From: Linnemannia elongata
Taxonomy: Eukaryota > Mortierellomycota > Mortierellomycetes > Mortierellales > Mortierellaceae
Direction: 5' to 3'
Assembly (NCBI GenBank): GCA_036320915.1
Contig: JAXBDG010000017.1
Location: 1,116,001-1,180,000, forward strand
Length of the DNA stretch: 64,000 bases
Shown here: positions 24,770 to 36,184 of the stretch, in pieces
How positions within the stretch are numbered: position 1 is the stretch's first letter
How the letters are laid out: each line of letters begins with the position of its first letter
Translations under genes and position numbers: made by a program
The notes under the pieces: generated by a model
Seen by the model: only the letters and a program-made list of their open reading frames with translations
The model's database searches: none
Told to the model about the DNA's origin: nothing

Positions 24770-27063
24770 CTAGTCGCTATCATCAAACGTAATCTTGTTG
24801 CTCTTGGCACCCGAGAGTGCAGCAGCCATGGCCGCCTTCTCAGTCTGCTTGGCAATCCACGAAGGATGCAGCGTAGGATCGTTAAGATCAGGTCCTGCGG
24901 GCACAGGCTTTGCTCTAGGCTTAGAGGGTTGGACAACGCTTGCTGATCCGTCTCCTGCACCGATGGTACGACGGTTAGGCAGCCTCTGCGCATTGGCCGT
25001 GGATGCGTCCCTCTGGGCATTGAATTTCTCTTGCTTGGCCTTGCGTGCTGCCTTCTTCTCGGCACGGATCCTGGCTTCTTCCTCGGCCTTCTTGATATGG
25101 TTCGCTTCCTTGCCGTACTTGCGCTCCGCTTTCCTGTGAACGAGAAGCAAAAAATAAAAAAAAAGAGCAATGGGATATGACAAGTAAGAGTCACGAGACA
25201 AAGTCAAAAATGGATATGCACATTTTGAGTTAGACACCGACTAAGGACCAAGGGTAAACCGCAATTAATGCACATTGATCGTGAACATAGATAGAAAGGA
25301 TCTCAAAACTTACGCACGGCGGGCTTGCTGGCCAGGTCGGTTCTTCTTGGCTTTACCATAGATCTCATCAAACTTGTCGTCGACCCAGTCATTCTTATCT
25401 TTCTTGCCCTTCTTATCCTTCTTATCCTTCTTGCTGCCCTCGTTCAACGATCCAATAAACATCGATGCCATCGAAGATGACGATCCTGCAGCTGACTTGC
25501 CGCCCATGGGCAGGGGGAGTCCGTCCGAGTCATATCCGTCATCTTCCCGCTCAGAGTCACTGATATCTGACAGATCGACGTCGCCCATCTCCTCATCTTC
25601 GTCATCCTCGCTTTCCTCGTTATCGCTCCTCTCTGCGTTCTTGGTATCATTTTGTGTCTTCGCCTTCTTGTTCTAATCATCATCAACAAAAACGACACCA
25701 CGCGTTAGAAAATACAGTGCGCATAACACGAATTTGATCCGTCGAATCGATTACATCAAGCCCATGGGGTCCATTATTACCTTGAGCTCATCCTGATCAT
25801 CGCTTCCCTTCCGCTTCTTGTTCTTCTCCTCGTTAGCCTTCTTGCCTGTAATGATATTCTCCAACTCATCCCACAGCTTGGACATGTGCTCCTTGACTGT
25901 CTTTGTGTTCGCCAAACGCGCTTCAATGATTTGAATGGTCGCAGCATCCTCCTGTGATCCAGAAGCAGCTGTAGTCTCCTTTTTGGTCGTGTACGGTGCC
26001 ATGAGAGTATGTGATCCAAGAATAGGGTGCTTGGCCAACTTTGCCACAAACGCGTGCTCCGATAATGAGTCCATGTCCATTTTCTAGATTTTAAGGATCA
26101 TTTCAGTGTTAATAACATCTTCAAAGATGTATCTCGTTTGCACACTCCAGTGACGCGACAGAACGGAGAGGTCTCGATATGTACCTTGACCAGCTCAATC
26201 TCGTTCTCAAACTTGGTGACATCCTCCTGGGTCAAATCCTGCTTCTTCTTGTGTACTGGTTTTTCCCCCTCCTCCTTTGCCTCGCCCTTGTTCTCCTTTT
26301 CCCTAGAAGAACCAAATCAATTCATAGGAGAAATGAGAAGTCAGTACATTGGCTCGCATTCGTTCGTATTGTCCCTTTGCAACAAAGTAATGCTAGCGCC
26401 GCGATTCCTGTAATGTTCTCGGGACTTACTCGACAGCTTTCCGAGCCTCACGAAGTCGCTTAACAAGCCTCTGAGTCTCAAACGCCTTGGCCTTCACAAA
26501 CGCCTTCCTGATCTCCTTCTTCGCATGATACTATCCCATACAAACAAACAAAACGCACAAAAAAATGTGTCCCGGTTAGCCACCTTTTCCTGAGTCAAAG
26601 CCAGTTAACGTAATATCCCATAGTATATCCATGAGCAGAAGAAGGGTGAACCTACAATTTTCTGGCTAATCTTCTGCTCTTTCAACTTCAAAAGCTTCTG
26701 GGCAGCTTCACTCAACACCACCGATTCCTGGTCCTGATCCTGACCTTCTTCCACTACTTCAGTTGTAGATGTAGATGCGGTGCCATGTTCCTTTTTCCGC
26801 TCGGCCTCAACAATCTTTTTGGCCTTCCTCGAAGTCGACTCTCCAACCTGGGCCTGGAGCTTGATAATCTCCCATCCCAAGTTGTCCTTCTTGTTGCCGC
26901 CCTTGTGTTCTCCCTTCTATTTTGTTGAACAGAGTTTGAGAGGGATGAAAGAGATGAGTTTTTTGAACGTTTGGAATGGGGGTTGTTGTTGTTGTTTCTG
27001 GTCAAGGTATATTTTCTTTGCTGTGTGAGAGCGTCGACTAAGTAGTGCGGCATGGGTTACCAT
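24770..27063 (-). CDS. Bud22/SRFBP1-like ribosome biogenesis protein
   Basis: Bud22 family proteins act in early small-subunit rRNA processing in the nucleolus. Seven exons: 27061-27063 (the ATG alone), 26656-26916, 26430-26530, 26185-26302, 25781-26083, 25314-25672 and 24770-25133, giving 502 aa (yeast Bud22 is about 520). Evidence: the N-terminal YHAKKEIRKAFVKAKAFETQ and LVKRLREARKAVE coiled-coil segment, highly charged Lys/Glu middle, acidic Ser/Asp patch (DLSDISDSEREDDGYDSDG), and the C-terminal LHPSWIAKQ...KITFDDSD, a family signature. Exon 2 has no Met and is preceded by an in-frame stop, so translation must begin upstream. ATG directly followed by GTAACC, after a CA/TC-rich leader, is the only fitting start I found, so the start codon would sit alone before intron 1. 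Confidence 0.82.
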
Positions 27064-27481
27064 GATGTAGTTGTGTGAGTGTGATGGTAATGGACCGTGC
27101 AAGAGTAAAGCTGTTTCGAAGCTACTACCAAAAAAAAAAGAAAAAGGAAGGGCCAAACAACAACAAAGTGACTGTTTCTGTCGAATCACTTCGAATCTCC
27201 ACCGCTTCAAAAAAACTTTGCCCTTTGACAACCGTGGAAAAAAAAAGTACAGGCCCAAGGCACCATTCGCCAAGTGTCAAAGTGTGCGAGCAACACGCAT
27301 TCAAAGCATGCATGTGCACAAAGATATTAGAGTAGGAGAGAAGGATAAAAAAAAGGTGATTTTTTTATTACGGAGATCGTCCATGCTCCGTGCGTGTATC
27401 GCAACATCCTCTGTTGATACACCATATGCGTCTTTACTGAGTGATTGAAAATACGTCTCCTGCACGCCGCCGTCGTCGCCC

Positions 27482-28702
27482 TTAGCGTCTGCGGGACTCA
27501 GCCTTGGCCGCAGCAGCCTCATCTCTTGCTATATTCCACGAATGCAAAGAAAAAAGAAAAAACAATGGCGTCTTGTTAGCGCAAAGAACGAAAATGACCG
27601 AGCCAGCAGCCCGCAGTAATTTTTTTGTAGTCATTGAGCAAATTAAGATTTTTTGTTATTTTCCAGTCGAACAAAGCAGCAGGACAACAAGCACTCACCC
27701 TGGGCTTCGGCCAAACGCTGGGCAGCAGCTTCCTCACGCTTCTGACGGATAATGGCCAAACGAGCCATATCGGCCTTGGCCTGATCAGTCTTGCCCTCCT
27801 GGTGCAACTTCCAGTACTTTTGCTTGGCAGCCTCCTTCTCAGCAGCCTCCCTAGTGATATATTCAATCATTTTCGTAGATACCACACGGAGAAAGAGAGC
27901 GGGTCAGTAAAAGAAAGAGTCTGATGATCAAACAGAAAACACATCCAGCAGAAGCGTGGTTTTGCTCCCATTGTTCCCCATTCTTCCTTCCTCTTTTCCA
28001 ATGGGGTGTGGTTATGAAGTACAAAAAGGTTGCTAATACCTTTCCTTGCGAGACATCTCAATTGGAGTGGTGAGATCCGAAGCCTTCATGATCCTGTTTC
28101 CAGAAGCACGGTTGGGGTTGGCGATGTCGCCGGCGGGGGCAGCAGTGGGAGCGGGCTTCTTCTTCTATAGTATGAGAAAAAAAGTTCACAGGGCCAGCGG
28201 TGAGTACATCGGTTGTGCACGGCTCTCCTTTGTCCGATCCAGTTTCCTTTGAATGATAGCAAAGGGAACAAGGTGTCCGTGACCATAAGGGGTCAAAGAA
28301 CAACGTAAAGGAAGACAACCCAACTTACGACGACGACATCCTCCTCCTCAGAAGACTCCTCCTCGGAATCGCTGGCCTCAGACGACTCCTCAGCAGACGA
28401 AGACTCCTCCCCGGACTCTTCTCTGTCACGGTACTATCCACAATAACAAGTTCAAGAAAACAAAGACAGGAATGAACGATTAGTTTGCTTAGCCTTCGTT
28501 ATGCTTTGTCGTTATTGTTGCCATCAGATCCGCATGGGCACGTTTTGTTTCGGTCCACTTCTTTTCCGTGTGCTGATTGCAGGAAGTAGAGAACAAGAAG
28601 AAGGAGAGCACATACGGCGTTGTTGGTGTGGACGGCTTCGATGCGACGAGAGAAGGTTCTGCCACCTCCGCGCTGGGGCTTCTTGAATTTTCCTCCGGCC
28701 AT
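27482..28702 (-). CDS. PDAP1/HASPP28-like casein kinase substrate phosphoprotein
   Basis: Small, charged protein of the 28 kDa heat- and acid-stable phosphoprotein family. Five exons, 28616-28702, 28329-28433, 28040-28164, 27699-27850 and 27482-27528, all in phase, give 171 aa (human PDAP1 is about 181). Hallmarks: basic Gly-rich start [20 protein letters not shown], a Ser/Glu block of casein kinase 2-type sites ([20 protein letters not shown]), the IANPNR motif (IENPNR in animals), then [20 protein letters not shown] and [20 protein letters not shown], a coiled-coil helix. The molecular role is poorly defined. Upstream and downstream spacers are only a few hundred nt. Confidence 0.88.
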
Positions 28703-28931
28703 GGTTGATGATTAGTGGATGATGTGAGAGTTGAAGGTTGAGGAGAAAAAGAAATGAAAAAAGAAGCGTGTGGTCTGTTGACTTGGAGGGAAATTTTATC
28801 GACCGTCGGCGTTTTTTTTGTCTCTCCGTCCGCCACCCCCACCCAAGAGACGAGGCATCTTACTTCGCAGAGAAAAAAAATGCGTTTTATTACAAGTACG
28901 TTCCAAACTAATTCCCTTGCACTGGCTGCCC

Positions 28932-31656
28932 TTATTGCTCCTTGCCAAGAGCAGAGAGCTGCTGGAGGAACTCCTTGGGGTTTAGCACCTCTGTCGATCC
29001 ATACGTAATCTTCTTCTTGATCGTCTGTCTCTGTGCATATTCGTTCAGGTTCTGGTACTCCACATAGTTACCTCCTCCCACAACAAACACAATCGCCTCC
29101 TGGAAGGGCGTTCGCGTGCGTGGCATCTTGGCATTCGACGCCCGGCTGACCTTGGGATCAAAATACAAAAAGTCCTCGTTCGTCTCGTTCGCGCCTCCAC
29201 CTGGCTCCATAATCGACTCGATAATCCTCGTCATCGGCAAATCCTTCTTTGTCGGCAAGAAGTTCTTTACACCCGCCAACAAGTTCTCAAACCCCCCTCC
29301 CAATCCACCTGATCCCAAGTGATCCGACAGCTATGAAGTCATCAAGTGAAAAATAGAGTTAGTCAACCGATTCAGCACTATTGAAGCACTACTAGTCAAT
29401 GTAATACCGCACAAAGCAGGTATAAAAAAATTACCTTGTTTCCAATGTTGCCGAGGCGGTTGAGAAGATAATCGGGGCGACCAAAGCTCTGGGGAGGCTG
29501 CTGGGTCATGTTGGTCATACGGGTGTAGGCACGAACACCCTTGACATATCGGAGAGGGGCAAGATCACAGCCCGCCTTCACCAATGCATCCTCGTACTCC
29601 TGCATCACGTCGCTAGGGATATCCTCCTGAACCGAGAGATAGTAGATCAAAAAGAGACGCATCTTGTCGTCTGCCACCTTCTTCTCTGGATCATTGATCG
29701 CCTCCAGGATGTTGGCCTTTGTTTGCTTGGTGATCGACTCTTCCATCTGGAAGAGGGTATCCAGTTGCCTGTCTTTGATTCCCTGCAGCAATCCAGTGGC
29801 AATGTTCATGTGCATATCCAATGTTGCCTTTCTTGCAGTGAGCTCGGGAAGAGCCGTGATCGCTGTCTTCAAATGCTTTGCACCCGATGAGAAGTCTCTA
29901 ATGATAGAAAAAGAGCGGCGTTAGGTAATCATACTTGACAACATCCTCTCGACAACGATCCTGAGATACTTACAGCTGGCTGACATCGTCTAAACTGCTG
30001 ACACCGCTCATCTGGGAGATCTGTGCGGCGTCTTTCTTGTACTTTGTCAACTCGCTGTCAATCTCCTCTGCGACCTGAGGGAAAGGAGCCGACGCGTTCT
30101 TGTTCCAGAAAAAGTCTTTGGCTTCAATATCGTATTTCTTCTTGACCTGACGTCCATTCTCCTCTGTCTGGTAGTTGCAAATTTGTAAATAGCAAGGTCG
30201 TGTGTGTTAGCTCCATGCGCAACAAATAATTATGACATCGCCAACTCGTCCAATTAAACTGAGGAACGCCTTAGAGCCCCGCAAATTACCTGGACAACAA
30301 TTTCGTTTAACCTCATGTCCATGACATCATGAACAAGAGCCTGGTAAGTCCAAGAGTGACTGAGAATGGGGACCAAATCCATGTTGCGGTCCAGAATGAC
30401 AAGAACAGGTCGCTGAAAGTTCATGGTGTTGGAATCTGAAAAGAGGTTGTTCCTGCTGTTCATGACATGATCTCTCAAGCGGCTGTCCAGTTTCTTAGCC
30501 AACATCTCTGCTGCTCCACTCCGAGGGCATCGAATGATTGGAATGACGCCTAGATCAAGGTGTAAATGGGTTGTGTACGAAGTTAGTTCATCATCTCAGA
30601 GTTATAAACACGCGTCCCATGGAAGCAAATAACCCCCCAAATGCGGCTTACCCATAGTAGCAAGGACGGAAAAGAGGGAGCTGGCTGCCTTGTCGATTGA
30701 CGCCTCGATTGCAGTCTCAGGGGCGGTGGGGTCGTGAAGAGCCAAGTAGGACTGGCGATCATTGAGCGAGAACATGTTGGGTTCCGAGCAGGTAAAGTTC
30801 AGATATTGATCGTAAACCTGCTGGATCTGTGCCGAGCTTCCGCTCGGGATCGTCGAAGCGGCCAGTTCCTCCATTAGCGGTCGTGGTATTACTGAAGAAA
30901 AGTTGATGTAATAAGAGTCGTACAAGTGGTTCGAAAGATCCTATGATAGAGATAAGTCCAGTGTGGATTATGCGCATTGGGATGTTAGGTTCATCGCTCT
31001 CCTTGGTGTTCAAGATGCAAAGTATCAACTTCCTGAATGGTTGTGTTGGCTTGGGGCGAGTAGACAGGCACTCACCTCGCTGATCCTGCGAATGTTGTCG
31101 GAAGTTGGCTCCACAAAGTAGATAGCAGGCACGTCCGGAATGGGCTGTCGCTCGTTCTTCAGAAGCCTAGTAACATACACACAATAAAGTAGTATCATGA
31201 GTACAAATTATAATGGCTCGTTCGTCGCAACCGAGGATGTCATATCGCCAACAAGAGAGCGCTTGGGATAGAGGGACTTACATGTGGACGGTCACACCGT
31301 TTTCACGAAGGTCATTGACGCGCAGGACAGAAGAGATGACATCCCTACCGAACGCATCAAAGATCAGCACCTTCCACTCTGCATTGGAAGCCATGGGAAT
31401 GACTTGGTCGGCAGAGACAGGCTCTGGCTTTTGGTTGAGGTTGAGCATGGCAGCGATGGCAGCTAGAAGAGTTCAAGATGACATTATAGGAGACAGGGCG
31501 TGGGATGACGATTGAGTGCATATGTGAGTTTGTGAACGAGTGAGGAAGAATGAGGACTGTCGAGGGCGGCTGCATGCTTCTTGAGAATAGAGCAAAAAGA
31601 GGGTGTTTACCGATTTGCTGCTCCCGCAAAGAGGGGTCCCTTGGTGTCTGTGCCAT
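28932..31656 (-). CDS. SLY1: Sly1, Sec1/Munc18-family SNARE regulator
   Basis: Sly1 binds the syntaxin Sed5 and promotes SNARE assembly in ER-Golgi transport. Eight exons: 31611-31656, 31282-31462, 31076-31166, 30652-30940, 30290-30549, 29974-30167, 29435-29897 and 28932-29330, all phase-consistent, give 640 aa (yeast 666). Diagnostic stretches: [20 protein letters not shown] near the N-terminus, [38 protein letters not shown] followed by [10 protein letters not shown], and near the end [14 protein letters not shown], where the family has a conserved GGGN. The N-terminal [15 protein letters not shown] precedes the Sed5-peptide binding domain. Its start is the first ATG after a pyrimidine-rich leader. 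Confidence 0.95.
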
Positions 31657-33084
31657 GGTTAAGCGTTAAGCGAGGGAAAGTGAGAAGCGAAGGGTTGATG
31701 ATGGGGCAGACAAAAGTAATAAAAAGAAAGAAGAATAAAAAGTTGAGCCGCTTCCTTCTCCCTACAACCGCCACGTTCACTTCTTTACACTCTCAGCAGC
31801 GAATTACCTCTTGGTGTGACTGTGTTCTATTTTCACACTAGACGGAGGCATTAAGGGAACGTGTCCCAGTTGTCCAAGATATTAACATTTCTTGAGGGGA
31901 GGAGCTGGTTGATCTTAAGCTTCGATGGTGGGGATGGAAATCGGCTGGTCTTCCAGGGTTGGCGGACTTGAAGCGCCGGCCGCCAGCAAGGTCGTGTTGG
32001 TTGAGGAAGGGGTGCCTTTTTTCTTTTCTTTTTTTTTTTTTTTTTTTTTTTTTTCCCGAGCCTACTCAAAACAAAGTCGCGTCGCGTCAGTCCTGATTCC
32101 TACATGCTGAGAAGGCGGTAGGCGATGTAATGTTTTTGATTTGAAAAATGTATTAGATGTGTAAGGAGCTACTCCTTTTGATGCGCCTTTAGTATTCACT
32201 GTCCGACCGTGCAACGTCTCCCTAACTTTTCTTTTTTGTTGTGTTTCTTCTTTCCTTCCCTCTCTGCCTTGCACATTGATGTAACGTTGGCAGTGATGCG
32301 ATATCTGTCATTTTTGTTTTCGTTCCCACCCTTCGGTCCTATTGATGCTAGTCTCATTGATTTGTCTCAATGATCGTTAATAAAAGTGAGAAAGGCTGTA
32401 GGATCGACCGTTCTTTTGTCTTTGCCATTTTCTTGATCTCTCTCTCCCTCCCTCTCTCTCTTTCTCTCTCTCACTCTCTCACTCTCTCACTCTATCTCTC
32501 TCTCCCCTCGCGTCCCCCATTCTGATCACCACTGTCGCTTGTAGGAAAAAGGACAAGGACGACCTAGCAATCTAAACGTCTTTCGTTTACTCTGATGTGC
32601 ACAGAAGTAATGCTGATGGATGGGCGCCATTTGAAATTGCTGGGGAAGAAGGAAAGATATTGCTACGAATGGGAAGTAGTGAAAGAGAATGATGTGAGTG
32701 GAGCACATAGTGATCATAATGGATGGACACACCCGTCACCAAACTGCGATGAAGAAGGTCCTAACTGAGAAATGGAGAATCGAGACGCAAGAACAAAGTG
32801 CCACGAGAGAAATGAACTGAATGAGTAGGTTACAGAGTATCTTGGTCGTTCACATAGTAATTGGTCGCGTTCACATAGGGTTGCGTACATATGGTTACTG
32901 TACGCGACTGATAGATAGAACGAGGACGCGTTTGACTGTTTTGATGACTTTGACTTGACCCGAGACACAAACGCATTTGTATATTTTTTCATTTTGACTA
33001 TGGTCATTGTGCTACCATTGCTTGTCGGCAAGGAATTTTCAGACGACTTTTTTCATTTCTGTGTACTCTCACTTTCTTTTACAG
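31657..33084. other. Intergenic region with TC microsatellite
   Basis: Upstream of SLY1. A T-run lies at about 32031-32053 and a (TC)n/CACTCTCT repeat at about 32437-32506. Open frames are not gene-like. Toward the right, a TTTTACAG acceptor at about 33084 leads into the decayed gene. Confidence 0.5.
32437..32506. repeat. TC-rich microsatellite
   Basis: A run of CT dinucleotides interrupted by CA at regular 8-nt steps (CACTCTCT units). Confidence 0.8.
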
Positions 33085-33855
33085 GCGAATGGACTTCCAA
33101 AGCCAGTACTCAGGCACGGCAGGAGGCATAAAGCGAGCATGGATCAACTTGTTAGACTTTTTGCGGTCAAAAGGTCGACATGTCAAACGGACTCGCTTAA
33201 ACGGTAAGTGGTGGCATGAAGTGGCCATCATTAGATTCAAGGCTACAGTGGCAAACAAGCTGTGTGCGAAAACTAATAGAAAGAGTGTGTCCAACTTAAA
33301 ACCATCATTCCATACGATCTCGAGGCTAAAGGACAGGATATTAGCTGAGGCTATCAAGTTGTAACTGAGGGGCATGCACTGGGTTTCGACTTTTATGCCC
33401 TGCGACAGTACAATGTGGTTTTAGGTGCAGGACGTTCCACCACAATAGGGCATCACCCTTCCCCCGAATGTCGGTCAGCTCAAGGCTTTCTTCGAGTTCG
33501 AGACCATGTCCATCATCATGGGACAAGTCTGGGCCTTCAAAGTAGGTGTTTTAAGTTGAGGTTAATTGGAAATTGTTAGAAAAAGGACGTTGACATCTAT
33601 CATTTCACTCCATTTTCCTTCTAGGAGGACGTATGACAATTCGCCTAAGACGTTACCGATGTCTTGACAACATCTGCACCTACGCCGCTTGGATCCAACT
33701 ATGACTTTGTAATTAGTATAAAGGCAAGAATGCCTCGAACCCTGACCTTCCGTCTCGATCCTCCACCCTCTCACGGATCCCAGTTGCCAGGGACCTTCAA
33801 GGAACGTTCCGGAGACCACAGAAGGACATACGCTACCTGGTTAGGTGCTCTTTGA
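33085..33855 (+). pseudogene. Decayed protein-coding gene of unknown family
   Basis: Several consecutive pieces look coding but cannot be joined intact. After a TTTTACAG acceptor (~33084) comes a frame with GIKRAWINLLDFLRSKGRHV up to a GTAAGT donor (~33202). Around 33300-33470 another frame reads TIIPYDLEAKGQDI, a TGA stop, then GYQVVTEGHALGFDFYALRQ. It then shifts to a frame with GQLKAFFEFETMSIIMGQVW ending at a GTAGGT donor (~33544). Positions 33660-33850 encode SAPTPLGSNYDFVISIKARM and PRTLTFRLDPPPSHGSQLPG. The stop and frame changes argue for a pseudogene. I do not recognise the family, and the pieces could also derive from more than one gene. It abuts the tandem triplication on its right. 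Confidence 0.4.
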
Positions 33856-34216
33856 AAAAGAACACTGAAGACATCCAAGGCTCGATGTCCTATCAACACT
33901 TCCCATCATCCCAGTCCTCGTTCCATTACTACAATTCTGTTAGTTCTCTGTATTCCAACAAAACCCTTTTCCTTCTTTCCTTCCCTCTTTCTTGTCTGTT
34001 TGTCTGTTATTTCTGTGAAACATACCCAGTGCCCCGCTGAACATAAAAATAGAGTCTACAGTCCGTGATGGACTGCATGCTGCCCTCTTCCTTTCCTTGC
34101 TGATTGAAAACAAACAAAAGGTGTGGGAAAAGCAAGAGCAAGAGTTGCACAGTTCGGGTCTAAACAAACAAATACACCGCCTTTCCAATACTTTCAATAA
34201 CAGCATCTTTTCACCG

Positions 34217-34267
34217 ATCCCGTCAACATCAAGCTAGAGCTCGCCTATACCCCTAACTACCACTAAA
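34217..34267 (+). pseudogene. Relic exon repeated in units A, B and C
   Basis: After an AACAG acceptor-like site a short frame reads LFTDPVNIKLELAYTPNY to a stop. Unit B (about 37136-37191) and unit C (about 39861-39935) carry the same peptide, with many changes at third codon positions (CTA/CTG, TAT/TAC, ACC/ACT). An in-frame stop lies just upstream, so it is not an ORF by itself. It looks like the last exon of a gene whose other exons are lost or unrecognised. Confidence 0.4.
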
Positions 34268-34494
34268 GCGGCATGAAATAACTGAGGTCCTCGGCCGATA
34301 CTAGGAATAACAAGCAAGGAGAACCAACAACGAGATAAAAGGCGGAACAACGTAATCTGGTGCTCTTCGTATCGTTTTTTCTTGACTTACGTTGAAGCGT
34401 TCAGGAATAACAATTACTCCAAGTACTAACAAAAGAAAATAAATAAAAACAACACTTTACACTTTCTTTCAAGGACTTCTATTGATGCTACCGC

Positions 34495-34941
34495 TGTCCG
34501 ACCAACTTGTCCTCTAGTATGGCGCTGTAAGAGAGTGCGCGGGCCTCTACCTCAGACCCCTCGAATCCACTGATACCAAGGCTAAGGTGTTCAAGCGCGC
34601 AGGATACGTTTCGGGCTATTTTTGCTGCCTTTCTGCTCTGACCAACCGTCACAAGCACGTTGGAGAACAAATAAGGTCCATGCGTCTACCCCTCGAACAA
34701 AAATAAGCTTATTTCACTTTTGACTTTTAGTTTTGGAAAGTTTTTTTGCCAACTACGAAACAAGATCGACAGCGACCCAAGGATCAACATGGCGCTGAAG
34801 GGGTCATGCAAAGAAGGCTATATTTTTCAGCATTTTGTCCGCATGACATCCTTCATCAACCACCTTCGAACTGGACAAACCTCGGTAAAGAGTCGACTTT
34901 CTAACGTGCGGCATATCAAATTGCGTCGAAGCAAGACATGA
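34495..34941 (+). pseudogene. Decayed coding relic in unit A
   Basis: Two coding-like frames follow one another: about 34560-34708 (STDTKAKVFKRAGYVSGYFC, then LSALTNRHKHVGEQIRSMRL) and 34780-34941 (YIFQHFVRMTSFINHLRTGQ). Unit B (37425-37850) has the same DNA with a frameshift after KAKV. Unit C (from 39928) has lost the first part. The family is not recognised. Selection appears to have been relaxed here, in contrast to the neighbouring secreted-protein genes. Confidence 0.4.
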
Positions 34942-35378
34942 TGGGTCAGACTTGCTAAATATAAATCGGATAGCTTCCAACGCATCAACGAGGGACTTGC
35001 GGACGCATCGCCCCGCCGTGGTTTAGGCTTGTCTGTCTCTGCGTAGTAGTTTTCACTACGCATGCTTGACCTTGCGGCGATTGTGCTGTTAGCCATTTGA
35101 CGCCTATGGAGAATCAACCCAAAACGACGACTCTATTTTCGACATTTCTTTAACATTGAAGTCATTTGCAAAATGTTTCCAAGGTTCAAATGCGAACAGT
35201 GTTAATGCCATCAAAGAGATCAAAGAGGGCGCGCTGAGCAGAATTGCCATGAGGCATTTTTTTTTTTTTTTTTTTTTGGATCTTGGTTAACCTCGTCCGC
35301 TAAAGTGCGAAAGCCTGCTCGCTCACTCGCGACATAATACTGCACTGAGTCAGTGTACCTTTACCCCAAAATACCAGA

Positions 35379-35391
35379 CCTGAAAATCAGG
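35379..35391. promoter_or_regulatory. 13-nt inverted repeat upstream of secreted-protein gene A
   Basis: CCTGAAAATCAGG is a perfect inverted repeat (CCTGA, 3-nt spacer, TCAGG), 53 nt before the TATA box end of gene A. The same sequence stands at 40675-40687 before gene C; in unit B it is diverged. It may be a regulator site. Confidence 0.35.
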
Positions 35392-35443
35392 CAGTGAAGA
35401 GGGTCCGTATGAACGAAAAGGGGGGATAAATGGTCCACAAACG

Positions 35444-35453
35444 TATATAAAAG
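35444..35453 (+). promoter_or_regulatory. TATA box of secreted-protein gene A
   Basis: TATATAAAAG, 111 nt upstream of the ATG. The equivalent elements of genes B and C are 110 nt upstream of their ATGs. Confidence 0.75.
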
Positions 35454-35554
35454 CAAGTCGTTCCCTCTTTCTGTAACTGTTTTTTTTTCTTTCGTCTCCA
35501 CTCTGCAGCAACCTTACTAGCTTTTCCACCCAGCAATCACTTTCAAACCCAACA

Positions 35555-36184
35555 ATGACAAAGTCAATCCTTGCCCTCGCGTTCGCTACGGTGGCCCTGC
35601 TTTTCTTGACCATCGCCCATGCCGCCCCCCCAAAGTCCTCAGGCAAGACCATCGTCCTGAACTCGGTCGAAGAGTACTGCCTATTCCTGCCCAGATCGCG
35701 CGGCCAGTCCATCGGCGACAGTGAGGACTCTGCCGTCGCCTACTGCAATAAGCCCATCTCCACGGCTCCCAACGCGCGCATCCTGTCCAACAAGTTTATC
35801 AGGAACCTGAATTTCTGGCATAATACCAACAAAGAGTTTGTGCAGATCACGGGACTATTCAACCGAGGCTCTTACCGTCTGAGCCGCCACGACGGTGGCG
35901 GACAGTACGACACCAAAGCCTCCCACGGAGCCAAGTGTTACGGATACCCCTACTTTGTGGAGCTGGTTGAGGTAAGGAAAACATTTAGACAGAAAGCTAA
36001 TGTAAGGTCCGAGGAATTCACATCGTGACTGACATCCCGTTTTTTTTTTTTTATTTTTTTTTATTTTTCACTCAAGCCCGACAACGAGCACTACTGCTTG
36101 CGCTGCTGTAAGCACAAAAAGGACTGCCCCACCAACATGTCGACTAAAGGCTGTGTGAAAGTCATAGGTGGCATTTATGTTTAA
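35555..36184 (+). CDS. Small secreted eight-cysteine protein, copy A
   Basis: Two exons, 35555-35971 and 36077-36184 (GTAAGG/ACTCAAG), give 174 aa. Signal peptide MTKSILALAFATVALLFLTI with likely cleavage after AHA. The mature part has eight cysteines: EYC, AYC, AKCYGYP, the cluster YCLRCC, DCP and GC. Conserved features are YCLFLPRSRGQSIGDSEDSA, DGGGQYD, YPYFVELVE directly at the intron, and DCPTNMSTKGC. From memory this pattern (YC-LP, DGGGQYD, C-x-CC, DCP, GC) recurs in an uncharacterised group of secreted fungal proteins; its function is unknown. An even cysteine number suggests four disulfides. Copies B and C share the intron position and promoter layout, so they arose by tandem duplication of the complete gene. 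Confidence 0.85.
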
